A stretch of 64,000 bases of DNA. Origin: an uncultured Flavobacteriaceae bacterium. GTDB lineage: Bacteria > Bacteroidota > Bacteroidia > Flavobacteriales > Flavobacteriaceae. A program made the position numbers and the translations under genes. Where the stretch lies: contig CANMWN010000001.1 in the NCBI GenBank assembly GCA_947501625.1, positions 879,319 to 943,318 of the forward strand, given 5' to 3'. How positions within the stretch are numbered: position 1 is the first letter of the stretch; each line of letters begins with the position of its first letter. The notes below the pieces were generated by a model. That model was not told the origin of the DNA and made no database searches. It worked only from the letters and a program-made list of their open reading frames with translations. Shown in pieces: positions 45,523 through 53,274 of the stretch.

Positions 45523-46728
45523 TTATTTTTCTAGAACTTCTTTCGTAATTCTACTACTTGCTATTAGAGCGGCTAAATAACCTAGAACAAGTATTGTGAT
45601 AATTACAATACCAATATTTTCTAATTTCAACTCTACTGGAAATGCTAGAGAATGAGTAATCATAAAAAACCCAAACCGTTGTTGTAAATACACTAAAATT
45701 ATAGCAAGAATTAATCCAACCATCAAGCCGAAAAGCGAGAGTAAAAATCCTTGATACACAAATATTTTCCGTAGTTCTTTGACAGTAGTTCCTAGATTGT
45801 ACAATGTTTGTAAGTTGTTTTTTTTGTCAAATATCATCATGATGAGTGCACCAATGACATTAAATAAAGCAATGATGAGTATTAAAGTAAAAATAAGATA
45901 AGACACTAGATTTTCAATATTCAGCATTTTATAAAAAACAGCATTTAATTGCTCTCTTGTTTGTACTTTAAAGTTGTTTCCTAAAATTTTTTCAAGATTT
46001 TCAATAATATTACTTCTATCACTATTACTATTTACTTGTATTTCAATAGCACTTATTTGAGTTGAATTGTAATTCAGTAATTGTTGAGTTAATTCTAAGG
46101 GAATAAAAACGTATTTGTTGTCAATTTCTTCACTTAAAAGAAAGATTCCTACAGGTTGAGTTAGAATAGTGCTAATATCTTTTTTTACACTTTCTACATA
46201 GCCACTTCCAGGTTTTGGAACGTAAATTTTTAAAGGTTCAATGTAGTTGTTTATACCAAGTGATAGTTTGTTAGAAACACCATTTCCAATGACAGCATTG
46301 TTTGTGAATTCAAAATCAATCCAACTGCCATCAACAATTGCAGAATCGATATTATTGACTGTTAGAAAATTTTCTTCAACACCTTTTATATAGGCAAGAT
46401 GAGTTTTGTCTTTAAATTCAAAAAATGCACGTTCTTCAATGACTTTAGTGTAATGTGCAATTCCCTCAACAGCATCAATTTTAGATTTTAGTTCATCATT
46501 AAAATCAAATGATTTTCCCTTAACGGCAGTAATTTTTAAATCAGGATCAGAAACTCTTAAGAAGTTTATGCTAAAAGTTTTGAGGCCTGCAAAACCAGAC
46601 AAGACGATAAACAAAGCCATTGTACCTATAATAACACCTATTGCTGCAATAATTGTAATTATATTGATAGTGTTATTACTGCTTTTGGAAAACAAGTAAC
46701 GTTTTGCAATGTACAGTGGAAAGTTCAA
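45523..46728 (-). CDS. FtsX-like ABC permease (LolC/LolE type)
   Basis: A 401-residue inner-membrane protein with one membrane segment near the N-terminus (about 19-45, NTINIITIIAAIGVIIGTMA), a large periplasmic MacB-like domain (about 50-270), and three C-terminal segments. It begins FPLYIAKRYLFSKSSNNTIN, the typical LolC/E start. In lipoprotein sorting such permeases pair with an ATPase, which is not in this window. It follows rbfA by three bases. Confidence 0.87.
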   Translation of the reverse strand: MNFPLYIAKRYLFSKSSNNTINIITIIAAIGVIIGTMALFIVLSGFAGLKTFSINFLRVSDPDLKITAVKGKSFDFNDELKSKIDAVEGIAHYTKVIEERAFFEFKDKTHLAYIKGVEENFLTVNNIDSAIVDGSWIDFEFTNNAVIGNGVSNKLSLGINNYIEPLKIYVPKPGSGYVESVKKDISTILTQPVGIFLLSEEIDNKYVFIPLELTQQLLNYNSTQISAIEIQVNSNSDRSNIIENLEKILGNNFKVQTREQLNAVFYKMLNIENLVSYLIFTLILIIALFNVIGALIMMIFDKKNNLQTLYNLGTTVKELRKIFVYQGFLLSLFGLMVGLILAIILVYLQQRFGFFMITHSLAFPVELKLENIGIVIITILVLGYLAALIASSRITKEVLEK

Positions 46729-46731
46729 ATA

Positions 46732-47124
46732 TTATCTCTTTTGTCGTTTGTCTAAAATTTCAGGATTGTCTAATGGATTCTCTTTTTTGCCTTTTAATGC
46801 TTCGTCAATTCCATCGATATAATCTAAAGAATCATCAGGATAAAAAGTTAAGTTAGGCATTCTACGCAATTGATTTTTTGTGCGTTGTGCCATTTCATGT
46901 CTAATTACTGGTGTGTTGGAAATAATACCATTAATTAATTCATCTCTTTTTTCGGAAGGAAAAACACTTAAGAATACTTTTGCTTCCGATAAATCGGTAG
47001 TAACTCTAACTCTAGTTACCGAAATTATCACACCTTTCATTCCATCACGAGCTGCATTTTGAAGTATATCAACTAAATCCTTTTGAATTACTCCAGCAAT
47101 CTTTTTCTGTCTATTTGTTTCCAT
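46732..47124 (-). CDS. rbfA: Ribosome-binding factor A
   Basis: A 130-residue KH-fold protein for 16S rRNA 5' end maturation in late 30S assembly. It starts METNRQKKIAGVIQKDLVDI and carries VIISVTRVRVTTDLSEAKVFLSVF and the conserved IRHEMAQRTKNQLRRMPNLTFYPDDSLDY. The ATG is five bases after a -7 element, implying a leaderless transcript. Three bases ahead of the LolC/E-type permease gene, an order common in Bacteroidota. Confidence 0.94.
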   Translation of the reverse strand: METNRQKKIAGVIQKDLVDILQNAARDGMKGVIISVTRVRVTTDLSEAKVFLSVFPSEKRDELINGIISNTPVIRHEMAQRTKNQLRRMPNLTFYPDDSLDYIDGIDEALKGKKENPLDNPEILDKRQKR

Positions 47125-47128
47125 AGTG

Positions 47129-47136
47129 CAAAAATA
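47129..47136 (-). promoter_or_regulatory. -7 element abutting the rbfA start
   Basis: Minus strand TATTTTTG ends just before the rbfA ATG at 47124, so transcription about seven bases on would begin at or near the ATG. Confidence 0.5.
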
Positions 47137-47195
47137 AGGTTAAAATTTGTGAATGTGACTCAAAAATGAAGCCAGAATACTGATTTTGTTGAAGA

Positions 47196-47840
47196 TTATG
47201 GAAAATATATTTTGTTTTTTATGGCATACATTACCAAACCAATTCTATTTTTCACATCAATTTTTTCAAAAACTCTGTTTCTATAATTGTCAACTGTTTT
47301 GGGGCTCAAACTCATTTTGTCAGCAATTTCTTTATAGGTCATTTCGGTGCAAGATAATTTTATGAATGTCAACTCTTTTTCATTGAAATGAATTTCATCA
47401 TCTTGAGGTTCGCCATGAATGGATTTTAATAATAGGTTTGTAACATTTTTGGTATGATAATAACCGTTTTTGGCTACTTGCAACAATGCACTTTCAAGTA
47501 CTGTTTTTTCAGTGTCTTTTAATAAGTAACCTTTTGCTCCAGCTCGCAACATTTTAAGAACAGTAGCATCATCATTTTCGACTGATAGTGCAATAACATT
47601 GACATGTGGATGGCGTTCACTAAGCCATTTGGTAGTTTCAATACCATTCATAACAGGCATGTTAATATCCATCAATACAATATCAGGAATGTTTTGAAGC
47701 GAAGAAAACTTATCAGTTAGTTCCTTACCATTATTACACAGGTAAAGCACTTTAAATTTACTAAATGAATCTACAATATTTCCTATTGCTTGCGAAAGCA
47801 ATAAATGATCTTCAACTATTACAACTGAGTATTTTTCCAT
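47196..47840 (-). CDS. LuxR/NarL-type response regulator
   Basis: A 214-residue response regulator. The receiver domain has acidic residues near the start (VEDHLLLSQA), the phosphoacceptor aspartate in DIVLMDINMPVMNG (about residue 58), and a conserved lysine in AKGYLLKDTE. The C-terminal LuxR helix-turn-helix is TEMTYKEIADKMSLSPKTVD then NYRNRVFEKI. Its start overlaps the histidine kinase stop by one base, so it is the cognate partner. It is a candidate binder of the inverted-repeat array upstream of this operon. Confidence 0.93.
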   Translation of the reverse strand: MEKYSVVIVEDHLLLSQAIGNIVDSFSKFKVLYLCNNGKELTDKFSSLQNIPDIVLMDINMPVMNGIETTKWLSERHPHVNVIALSVENDDATVLKMLRAGAKGYLLKDTEKTVLESALLQVAKNGYYHTKNVTNLLLKSIHGEPQDDEIHFNEKELTFIKLSCTEMTYKEIADKMSLSPKTVDNYRNRVFEKIDVKNRIGLVMYAIKNKIYFP

Positions 47841-48595
47841 TACTCAAATGTATGAATAATTTTTAAGGTTGTTCCTTTTTCAATTTCAGAAGATAATTCA
47901 ATTTCGGCATTGATCAATTTTGCTCTATTTTGAATGTTATTCAACCCAATTCCATTATTAGTTTCAATAGAAGTATCATAACCAACTCCGTTATCTTTAG
48001 CCTCAATATATAATTTCTCTTTTTGATAATCCAAGGTCACATCTAAGTTAGATGCTTTGGAATGTTTAATAGTATTCGAGAAAAACTCTTGTAGGATTCT
48101 GAAAAGAATAATTTCTGATTTTGGATTTAGTTTTTTGGACTCTCCTTGAATTGTGAGTGTAGATTTTATAAAATTTAAACGATTAAAGCGGTCGATTTCC
48201 AATTGAACGGCTTCGTATAGTTTGATGTTTTTCACTACATCAGGATTAATAAGTTTTGAAAGTGCACGAACTTCCTCTAACCCTTTACCAATAGTATCAC
48301 TTACTTCTTGGATGTTTTCTGGTGTGGCAATTTGCAATTGTATTTTGGCTAGTGTAAGTAATTGTCCAATATTATCGTGCAATTCCCAACTGATATTCCT
48401 GAGCGTTTGCTCTCGTATCTCAATTTGAGTTTCTGCAATTTCTTTTTCAAACTGCTTTTTGGCATCTTCTTGGTCTAGTAGTAGATTGTTTTTTCTTTTT
48501 TGAAAAGTTATAAATAGCCAGACTAATGCTAGCGTAATAAAAACAACCAATAAGGTTGCTAAAATAATAACTATTTGATTTCTTTCTTGCTCCAT
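47840..48595 (-). CDS. Sensor histidine kinase without a sensor domain
   Basis: A 251-residue kinase from ATG 48595 (an upstream in-frame start at 48616 adds seven residues). One membrane segment (about 8-29, IILATLLVVFITLALVWLFI) is followed by a cytoplasmic coiled region, the HisKA_3 H-box ISWELHDNIGQLLTLAKIQL, and an HATPase_c domain with DNGVGYD and NGIGLNNIQNRAKLI. No periplasmic domain exists, so signal input presumably comes from the adjacent membrane protein or lipoprotein. It overlaps both neighbours. Confidence 0.92.
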   Translation of the reverse strand: MEQERNQIVIILATLLVVFITLALVWLFITFQKRKNNLLLDQEDAKKQFEKEIAETQIEIREQTLRNISWELHDNIGQLLTLAKIQLQIATPENIQEVSDTIGKGLEEVRALSKLINPDVVKNIKLYEAVQLEIDRFNRLNFIKSTLTIQGESKKLNPKSEIILFRILQEFFSNTIKHSKASNLDVTLDYQKEKLYIEAKDNGVGYDTSIETNNGIGLNNIQNRAKLINAEIELSSEIEKGTTLKIIHTFE

Positions 48596-49182
48596 AAAAA
48601 ACCGATGATTACACAAGACTGCGCAAATATTGCTAAAGAAATTTGTAAAAAATATAAATCTCTATTTTCAAGATAATTAATAATTGCTTGGAAAGGTATA
48701 GAACCTAAATAATAAACCAAAGAGCCTAAAGTAACCCAAAAGTAGAGTGATCTTGAATAGTTCAAAATCTTATCAGAATATAAAAATTCTTTTAGATACA
48801 GAATCAAGATTACACTAATTAATACCGAGCCAACAACTGTGGTTATTGAAGGCCAGTTATTAATTCCTTGTTTAAAGATTTCAAAAGCAAAAACTGTATT
48901 AGTTATAAGTATAAAAAACTTAATTAATTTTTGATTGGTTTTCACTTTAGTTAATGTTAGATACATTAAAAAAAGAAGATTAAATTCAAAAAAAGTATAT
49001 AAAGTATATAGCGCATTTACGGTAAAGCCATATTTTGACACTTCAGAACTTAAAGTTTCAGTAAAGCAAATCATCCATAAGTAGGCTAATAGAATTGCAG
49101 TAAACTTTGAAGAAAACTTCTTATAAAATATGGTTCCAGTAATTGCGGAAATGTATTCTAAAGTAACAAGTATAGAAATCAT
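48571..49182 (-). CDS. Multi-pass membrane protein of the two-component operon
   Basis: A 203-residue integral membrane protein with about six or seven hydrophobic helices and few charged loops; it ends IGFLWSKKEIK. No named family recognised. It lies 11 bases after the lipoprotein gene and overlaps the histidine kinase start by 25 bases, so it is likely part of the signal-input apparatus of a kinase that has no sensor domain of its own. That role is inference from context. Confidence 0.7.
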   Translation of the reverse strand: MISILVTLEYISAITGTIFYKKFSSKFTAILLAYLWMICFTETLSSEVSKYGFTVNALYTLYTFFEFNLLFLMYLTLTKVKTNQKLIKFFILITNTVFAFEIFKQGINNWPSITTVVGSVLISVILILYLKEFLYSDKILNYSRSLYFWVTLGSLVYYLGSIPFQAIINYLENRDLYFLQISLAIFAQSCVIIGFLWSKKEIK

Positions 49183-49193
49183 AAACTTATATA

Positions 49194-49817
49194 TTAGTTT
49201 GGAGGACTTCCTTTACCTCTATTCATTGCCGAACTTGGCATATCTTCAATATTTTCCATTAAATTGATAATATATTTTTTGATGTCTTTTTTTCTGTAAG
49301 TAATGCTATCAATCTCATTTAAATAAGGCAATAATAAATCACTTACAAAAGCAGGATTCCCATTTTCAGAGTATAAAGGGTCAAATGAAACTCTTGGGTT
49401 TCCGTCTTTAGTAGTAGTAGGATTTAGAATCAACGTCTGGTAATTTTTTTCTTTACCATAAATTGTTTTATCTGGATAAGCAGCCGAAATAAAATTAAAT
49501 CCGGTAATTTCAACTCCACTATCTTTAGATAGTTTTTCTACATAGGCTAAATACTTCTTTAAGGAATCTATTTGAAACCAAACTTCTCTCGTGTCTTCAT
49601 ATCCTAAAGCATTTTTCAAAACGTTTTCTCGAGTAGATTTATATTGCGCTAATAAACTTGCCATCTCTTTATAAGTTATGACTTGCTCTGGCTTTCCATC
49701 ATAATCTATACATATTTCATTTGGATCTCTGTCACCAGTTTTTTTCTTACAAGAAGAGATTGAAAAAATAAGAGTTACTAATAATAGGGACTTCAATAGT
49801 AGGTTTAGGGTTTTCAT
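49194..49817 (-). CDS. Hypothetical lipoprotein of the two-component operon
   Basis: A 207-residue lipoprotein with signal MKTLNLLLKSLLLVTLIFSI and lipobox SISSC (cysteine about residue 23). The mature part has VITYKEMASLLAQYKSTREN, a tyrosine/lysine-rich helical region and RVSFDPLYSENGNPAF. I do not know the family. It is first in a four-gene operon with a membrane protein, histidine kinase and response regulator, about 140 bases downstream of the 23-bp repeat array on the minus strand; it could be an accessory sensor. Confidence 0.7.
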   Translation of the reverse strand: MKTLNLLLKSLLLVTLIFSISSCKKKTGDRDPNEICIDYDGKPEQVITYKEMASLLAQYKSTRENVLKNALGYEDTREVWFQIDSLKKYLAYVEKLSKDSGVEITGFNFISAAYPDKTIYGKEKNYQTLILNPTTTKDGNPRVSFDPLYSENGNPAFVSDLLLPYLNEIDSITYRKKDIKKYIINLMENIEDMPSSAMNRGKGSPPN

Positions 49818-49960
49818 AATTGTAAAATTATATTGTTAACTAAGTTATAATGCTAATATACATATTTATACCATAAATTTTAACATAAAAAGTCAGTTGT
49901 AATTTAACTCATTAACAATCAGCGCTATAAAAATAAATTAATGGCAACGTTGAATTTTTA

Positions 49961-50029
49961 GGGGGTTTTTCCCCTCTAAAAAAAGGGGTTTTTCCCCTAT
50001 CAAAAAGGGGGTTTTTCCTCTTGTGAGAA
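49961..50029. repeat. Three tandem 23-bp units with G4-T5-C4 inverted repeats
   Basis: Three direct repeats begin at 49961, 49984 and 50007. Each holds a G-run, T5 and a C-run: GGGGGTTTTTCCCC, AGGGGTTTTTCCCC, and GGGGGTTTTTCCTC (last arm degenerate). The T5 centres are 49968, 49991 and 50014, exactly 23 bp apart, and units are joined by A-rich spacers. Phased, symmetric sites like these look like an operator array for a dimeric regulator such as the response regulator encoded downstream. Confidence 0.8.
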
Positions 50030-50047
50030 TTTTAGAATTCGCTCAAC

Positions 50048-50078
50048 TTTGTATCAGAGTTTAATTAGACTCTGTTTG
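50048..50078 (+). promoter_or_regulatory. Possible promoter of a small transcript before mce
   Basis: TTTG at 50048-50051, 19 bases, then TCTGTTTG at 50071-50078 (one mismatch to TAnnTTTG). Spacing is ideal but the -7 element is imperfect. Confidence 0.35.
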
Positions 50079-50084
50079 ATGATA

Positions 50085-50168
50085 AATTAATGTAATACAT
50101 CAAAAAAAAGGGAAATTGCTAGAACCTATATATACGCCTTGTCAAGAAATTGATAAGGTGTTTTTATT
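50085..50168 (+). ncRNA. Candidate small RNA or mce leader attenuator
   Basis: A possible promoter and a strong terminator bracket about 80 bases with no ORF. The terminator ends 22 bases before the mce ATG, so this is either a separate small RNA or a premature terminator controlling mce. The sequence GGGAAATTGCTA (50110-50121) is the reverse complement, minus one base, of TAGCAATTTTCCC in the candidate RNA at 38.3 kb; this may be chance. Confidence 0.35.
50135..50168 (+). terminator. Intrinsic terminator before mce
   Basis: CGCCTTGTCA and TGATAAGGTG form a ten-pair stem (two wobbles) with loop AGAAAT, followed by TTTTTATT. Its place upstream of mce is unusual. Confidence 0.8.
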
Positions 50169-50190
50169 TAAGATGTTTTATATTTACCAC

Positions 50191-50592
50191 ATGAAAAAAA
50201 TTGAACATATTGGCATTGCAGTAAAAGACTTAGAAACTTCAAATGAACTTTTTGCTAAATTGTATGGCAAACCTCATTATAAAATTGAAGAAGTGGAAAG
50301 TGAAGGTGTTAAAACCTCTTTTTTTAAGGTTGGGCCTAATAAAATTGAATTATTGGAAGCCACTAATGCTGATAGTCCAATTGCAAAATTTATTGAGAAA
50401 AAAGGAGAAGGAGTACATCATATAGCATTTGCTGTAAAGGATATAGCATCGGAAATAAAAAGATTAAAGTCTGAAGGATTTATTGTACTCAATGAAAAAC
50501 CTAAAAAAGGAGCAGATAATAAATTAGTTGCTTTTTTACATCCAAAATCTACCAACGGAGTTTTAATAGAATTGTGCCAAGAAATAGAATAA
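50191..50592 (+). CDS. mce: Methylmalonyl-CoA epimerase
   Basis: From ATG 50191 (MKKIEHIGIAVKDLETSNEL) the 133-residue product is a VOC-fold enzyme converting (2R)- to (2S)-methylmalonyl-CoA in propionate metabolism. Metal ligands lie in IEHIGIAV, VHHIAFAV and the C-terminal NGVLIELCQE glutamate, with FFKVGPNKIELLE between. A longer frame from 50116 would run through the terminator hairpin, so it is rejected. A weak TATATTTA lies four bases before the ATG. Confidence 0.92.
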   Translation: MKKIEHIGIAVKDLETSNELFAKLYGKPHYKIEEVESEGVKTSFFKVGPNKIELLEATNADSPIAKFIEKKGEGVHHIAFAVKDIASEIKRLKSEGFIVLNEKPKKGADNKLVAFLHPKSTNGVLIELCQEIE

Positions 50593-50649
50593 ATAAGTTA
50601 GTATAAGCGTTAATGAATATTTGTATCTTGCAGCCAAATTCTAAATAAT

Positions 50650-51528
50650 ATGTCAAAGTCATTTGAAAAATATCAAAAAAGGAGATTGCGATCTTCGTAT
50701 TTTTCAGTAATCGTAAGTATTGCTTTGGTATTATTTTTATTAGGTATGTTGGGCTTGTTGGTATTAAAAACCAAGTCTATTTCTGACCATTTTAAAGAGC
50801 AAGTTGCCATTACAGTTTTCTTGAATGATACTGCCAAGGAGTCTTCAATAAAAAAACTACAAACTTCATTAGAAAAAGAAGATTACACCAAGTCTATAAA
50901 CTTTGTTTCAAAAGAAGATGCTGCAAAAGCATACAGTGAAGATATAGGTGAAGATTTTATTGAATATTTAGGAGAGAATCCTTTAAAAAACGCGATTAAT
51001 ATTTTTATTAAATCTGAATTTGTGACTCCTGAAAAAATGGGTGAAATCGCTGAAGCATTAAATAAGAACAAAGATGTTTTTGAAATTTCTTATGACAAGC
51101 CTCTGATTGATCTGCTCACCAAGAATATTCAAAGAATAAGTTTGTGGGTATTGATTTTTAGTGGTTTGTTTATGTTGATTGCCATTGTGCTAATCAATAG
51201 CGCTATTCGATTATCAGTATATTCAAAAAGATTTACTATTAAAACAATGCAAATGGTTGGTGCGACTAAAGGTTTTATTAGAAAACCATTTCTTTGGAAA
51301 GGTGTTCAATTGGGAGTTTTAGGTGCTATAGTAGCATGTTTAGGCGTATTTGGTATAGTATATTACATCCACAAGAATATTCCAGAGATCAATATTATGA
51401 ACGACAAAGTGATGTTGTCAATTTTATTTACAGCAATCATAATTATAGGAATTATAATAACATTGATAAGTACATTTTTTGCAACGAGACGTTTTTTAAA
51501 TTTAAGGACCGAAGATTTATATTATTAA
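50650..51528 (+). CDS. ftsX: Cell division protein FtsX
   Basis: A 292-residue inner-membrane protein with an N-terminal membrane segment (about 17-39, SYFSVIVSIALVLFLLGMLG), a periplasmic domain (about 45-165) with AITVFLNDTAKESSIKKLQ, and three C-terminal membrane segments. FtsX with FtsE controls septal cell-wall hydrolases; ftsE is not in this window. It starts a four-gene operon with DUF3098, uppP and truB, an arrangement typical of Flavobacteriia. Confidence 0.93.
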   Translation: MSKSFEKYQKRRLRSSYFSVIVSIALVLFLLGMLGLLVLKTKSISDHFKEQVAITVFLNDTAKESSIKKLQTSLEKEDYTKSINFVSKEDAAKAYSEDIGEDFIEYLGENPLKNAINIFIKSEFVTPEKMGEIAEALNKNKDVFEISYDKPLIDLLTKNIQRISLWVLIFSGLFMLIAIVLINSAIRLSVYSKRFTIKTMQMVGATKGFIRKPFLWKGVQLGVLGAIVACLGVFGIVYYIHKNIPEINIMNDKVMLSILFTAIIIIGIIITLISTFFATRRFLNLRTEDLYY

Positions 51529-51529
51529 T

Positions 51530-51769
51530 ATGAAAGATAAAAAGAACAAAGAAAAATTTCTTTTCGAGAAGAAAAACTATATGATAATGCTTGTTGGACT
51601 TGCTGTAATTGCTTTAGGGTTTATCCTCATGGCTGGTGGCGGAAGTGACGATCCAAATGTATTTAACGAAGAGATTTATAATTTTAGACGTATTCGTTTA
51701 GCACCAACATTAGTTTTGATTGGATTAGGAATCCAGATTTATGCAATCTTTGCAAAGCCTAAAAAATAA
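51530..51769 (+). CDS. DUF3098 family membrane protein
   Basis: A 79-residue Bacteroidota-restricted protein with two membrane segments (about 17-36 and 57-76) around a short loop GGGSDDPNVFNEEIYNFRRI. Function unknown; its constant place between ftsX and uppP suggests a link to cell envelope synthesis or division. One base after the ftsX stop, and its stop overlaps the uppP start by one base. Confidence 0.9.
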   Translation: MKDKKNKEKFLFEKKNYMIMLVGLAVIALGFILMAGGGSDDPNVFNEEIYNFRRIRLAPTLVLIGLGIQIYAIFAKPKK

Positions 51770-52563
51770 TGAGTTATATTGAGGCTATTATCTTAGGGTT
51801 AATTCAAGGTTTAACGGAATTTCTCCCTGTTTCTTCGAGTGGTCATTTAGAATTAATGAAAGCCATTTTGGGAGACGAATCTTTACCTGAAGAGAGTTTG
51901 ACTTTTACTGTTATTTTACACTTTGCAACAGCCTTGAGTACTATGGTAATTTTCAGAAAGGAAATTGCTGAAATAATCAAAGGACTATTTCAATTTAAGT
52001 GGAATGAAGAAACTCAATTTTCACTCAAAATTATTGCTTCGATGATTCCTGCTGCATTGATTGGTTTTATGTTTGAAGACAAGTTAGAATCATTTTTTGG
52101 AGGTCAAATATTATTAGTTGGTTTTATGTTAATTGTTACTGCGTTATTACTTTTATTTGCCGATAAAGCCAAGAATACTGATAAGAATGTAAGTTTTGGA
52201 AGTGCAATGATTATTGGTGTTTCACAAGCTATTGCAATGTTACCAGGAATTTCTAGATCGGGAGCAACAATCTCTACTGCAGTCTTATTAGGAATTGATA
52301 GAACAAAGGCTGCTAAATTTTCATTTTTGATGGTGGTGCCTTTAATTTTTGGAAAAGTTGCTAAAGATATTCTTGGAGGTGGAATAAGCTTTGAAAGTTC
52401 ACAAATAGGAATTTTTACCATAGGTTTTTTAGCGGCATTTATTTCAGGATTGGTTGCTTGTACATGGATGATTTCGTTGGTAAAAAGAAGTAAATTATCG
52501 TATTTCTCTATCTACTGTGCTATTGTAGGTGTTATCGCAATTGTATACGCTTTAATGAATTAA
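51769..52563 (+). CDS. uppP: Undecaprenyl-diphosphatase
   Basis: A 264-residue membrane enzyme recycling the undecaprenyl carrier lipid; overexpression of homologues gives bacitracin resistance. Both family motifs are present: GLTEFLPVSSSGHLEL (about 15-30) and PGISRSGATI. About eight membrane helices. It is the third gene of the ftsX operon and is followed three bases on by truB. Confidence 0.96.
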   Translation: MSYIEAIILGLIQGLTEFLPVSSSGHLELMKAILGDESLPEESLTFTVILHFATALSTMVIFRKEIAEIIKGLFQFKWNEETQFSLKIIASMIPAALIGFMFEDKLESFFGGQILLVGFMLIVTALLLLFADKAKNTDKNVSFGSAMIIGVSQAIAMLPGISRSGATISTAVLLGIDRTKAAKFSFLMVVPLIFGKVAKDILGGGISFESSQIGIFTIGFLAAFISGLVACTWMISLVKRSKLSYFSIYCAIVGVIAIVYALMN

Positions 52564-52565
52564 TA

Positions 52566-53252
52566 ATGACACTTGAAGACTATAAAAACGGACAAGTTTT
52601 ATTGATTGATAAGCCTTTGAACTGGACGTCATTTCAAGTAGTAAATAAATTGCGTTGGGAAATAAGACAACGATTCAATATCAAGAAAATAAAAGTAGGT
52701 CATGCAGGAACCTTGGATCCTTTAGCAACAGGTTTATTGATTTTGTGTACAGGTAAGTTTACCAAGAAAATTGACACCTATCAAGCGCAAGAAAAAGAAT
52801 ATACAGGAACGATTACAGTTGGTGGAACGACTCCAAGCTATGATTTAGAAACCGAAATCAACAAGACTTTTCCGATAGATCATATTACAGAGGAATTGAT
52901 TCACAAGACTACCAAACAGTTTATTGGAGAACTAGACCAAAAACCTCCAATTTTCTCGGCAATAAAGAAAGATGGTAAAAAATTATATGAATTGGCTAGA
53001 GCAGGAGAAACTACTGAAATAAAAACTAGAAAAATTACCATTACAGAGTTTGAAATCACCAATATTGACTTGCCAAATATCGAATTTAGAGTTGTTTGCA
53101 GTAAAGGAACTTATATACGTTCATTGGCTTTTGATTTTGGAAATGCCTTAAATTCTGGCGCACATTTAAGCGCTTTGCGAAGAACAAAGATTGGTAATTT
53201 CTCAGTTGATGTTGCGCAGAGTGTTGAAGGTTTTATTGAAGGGTTGGGGTAA
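52566..53252 (+). CDS. truB: tRNA pseudouridine(55) synthase
   Basis: A 228-residue enzyme making pseudouridine 55 in the T loop of tRNAs. It begins GQVLLIDKPLNWTSFQVVN and carries the catalytic aspartate D51 in GHAGTLDPLATG, then QKPPIFSAIKKDGKKLYELA and CSKGTYIRSLAFDFG. It ends without the extra C-terminal PUA domain of longer TruB proteins, which is normal for Bacteroidota. Last of the operon. Confidence 0.95.
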   Translation: MTLEDYKNGQVLLIDKPLNWTSFQVVNKLRWEIRQRFNIKKIKVGHAGTLDPLATGLLILCTGKFTKKIDTYQAQEKEYTGTITVGGTTPSYDLETEINKTFPIDHITEELIHKTTKQFIGELDQKPPIFSAIKKDGKKLYELARAGETTEIKTRKITITEFEITNIDLPNIEFRVVCSKGTYIRSLAFDFGNALNSGAHLSALRRTKIGNFSVDVAQSVEGFIEGLG

Positions 53253-53274
53253 TCACTTTAGTCTTATAGTTAAT

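Larger units (their letters stand above)
49818..50190. other. Regulatory intergenic region between divergent genes
   Basis: No supported gene. It contains the promoter region of the minus-strand two-component operon, the three-unit G4-T5-C4 repeat array (49961-50029), a short hairpin CAGAGT/ACTCTG (50055-50074), a candidate small transcript and an intrinsic terminator before mce. Confidence 0.65.

Noticed and set aside
49961..50029. CRISPR array
   Set aside because: Units are 23 bp with no unique spacers of protospacer length and no cas genes; they are contiguous tandem repeats.
50116..50190. N-terminal extension of methylmalonyl-CoA epimerase
   Set aside because: The extra codons run through an intrinsic terminator hairpin and do not match the family start at 50191.
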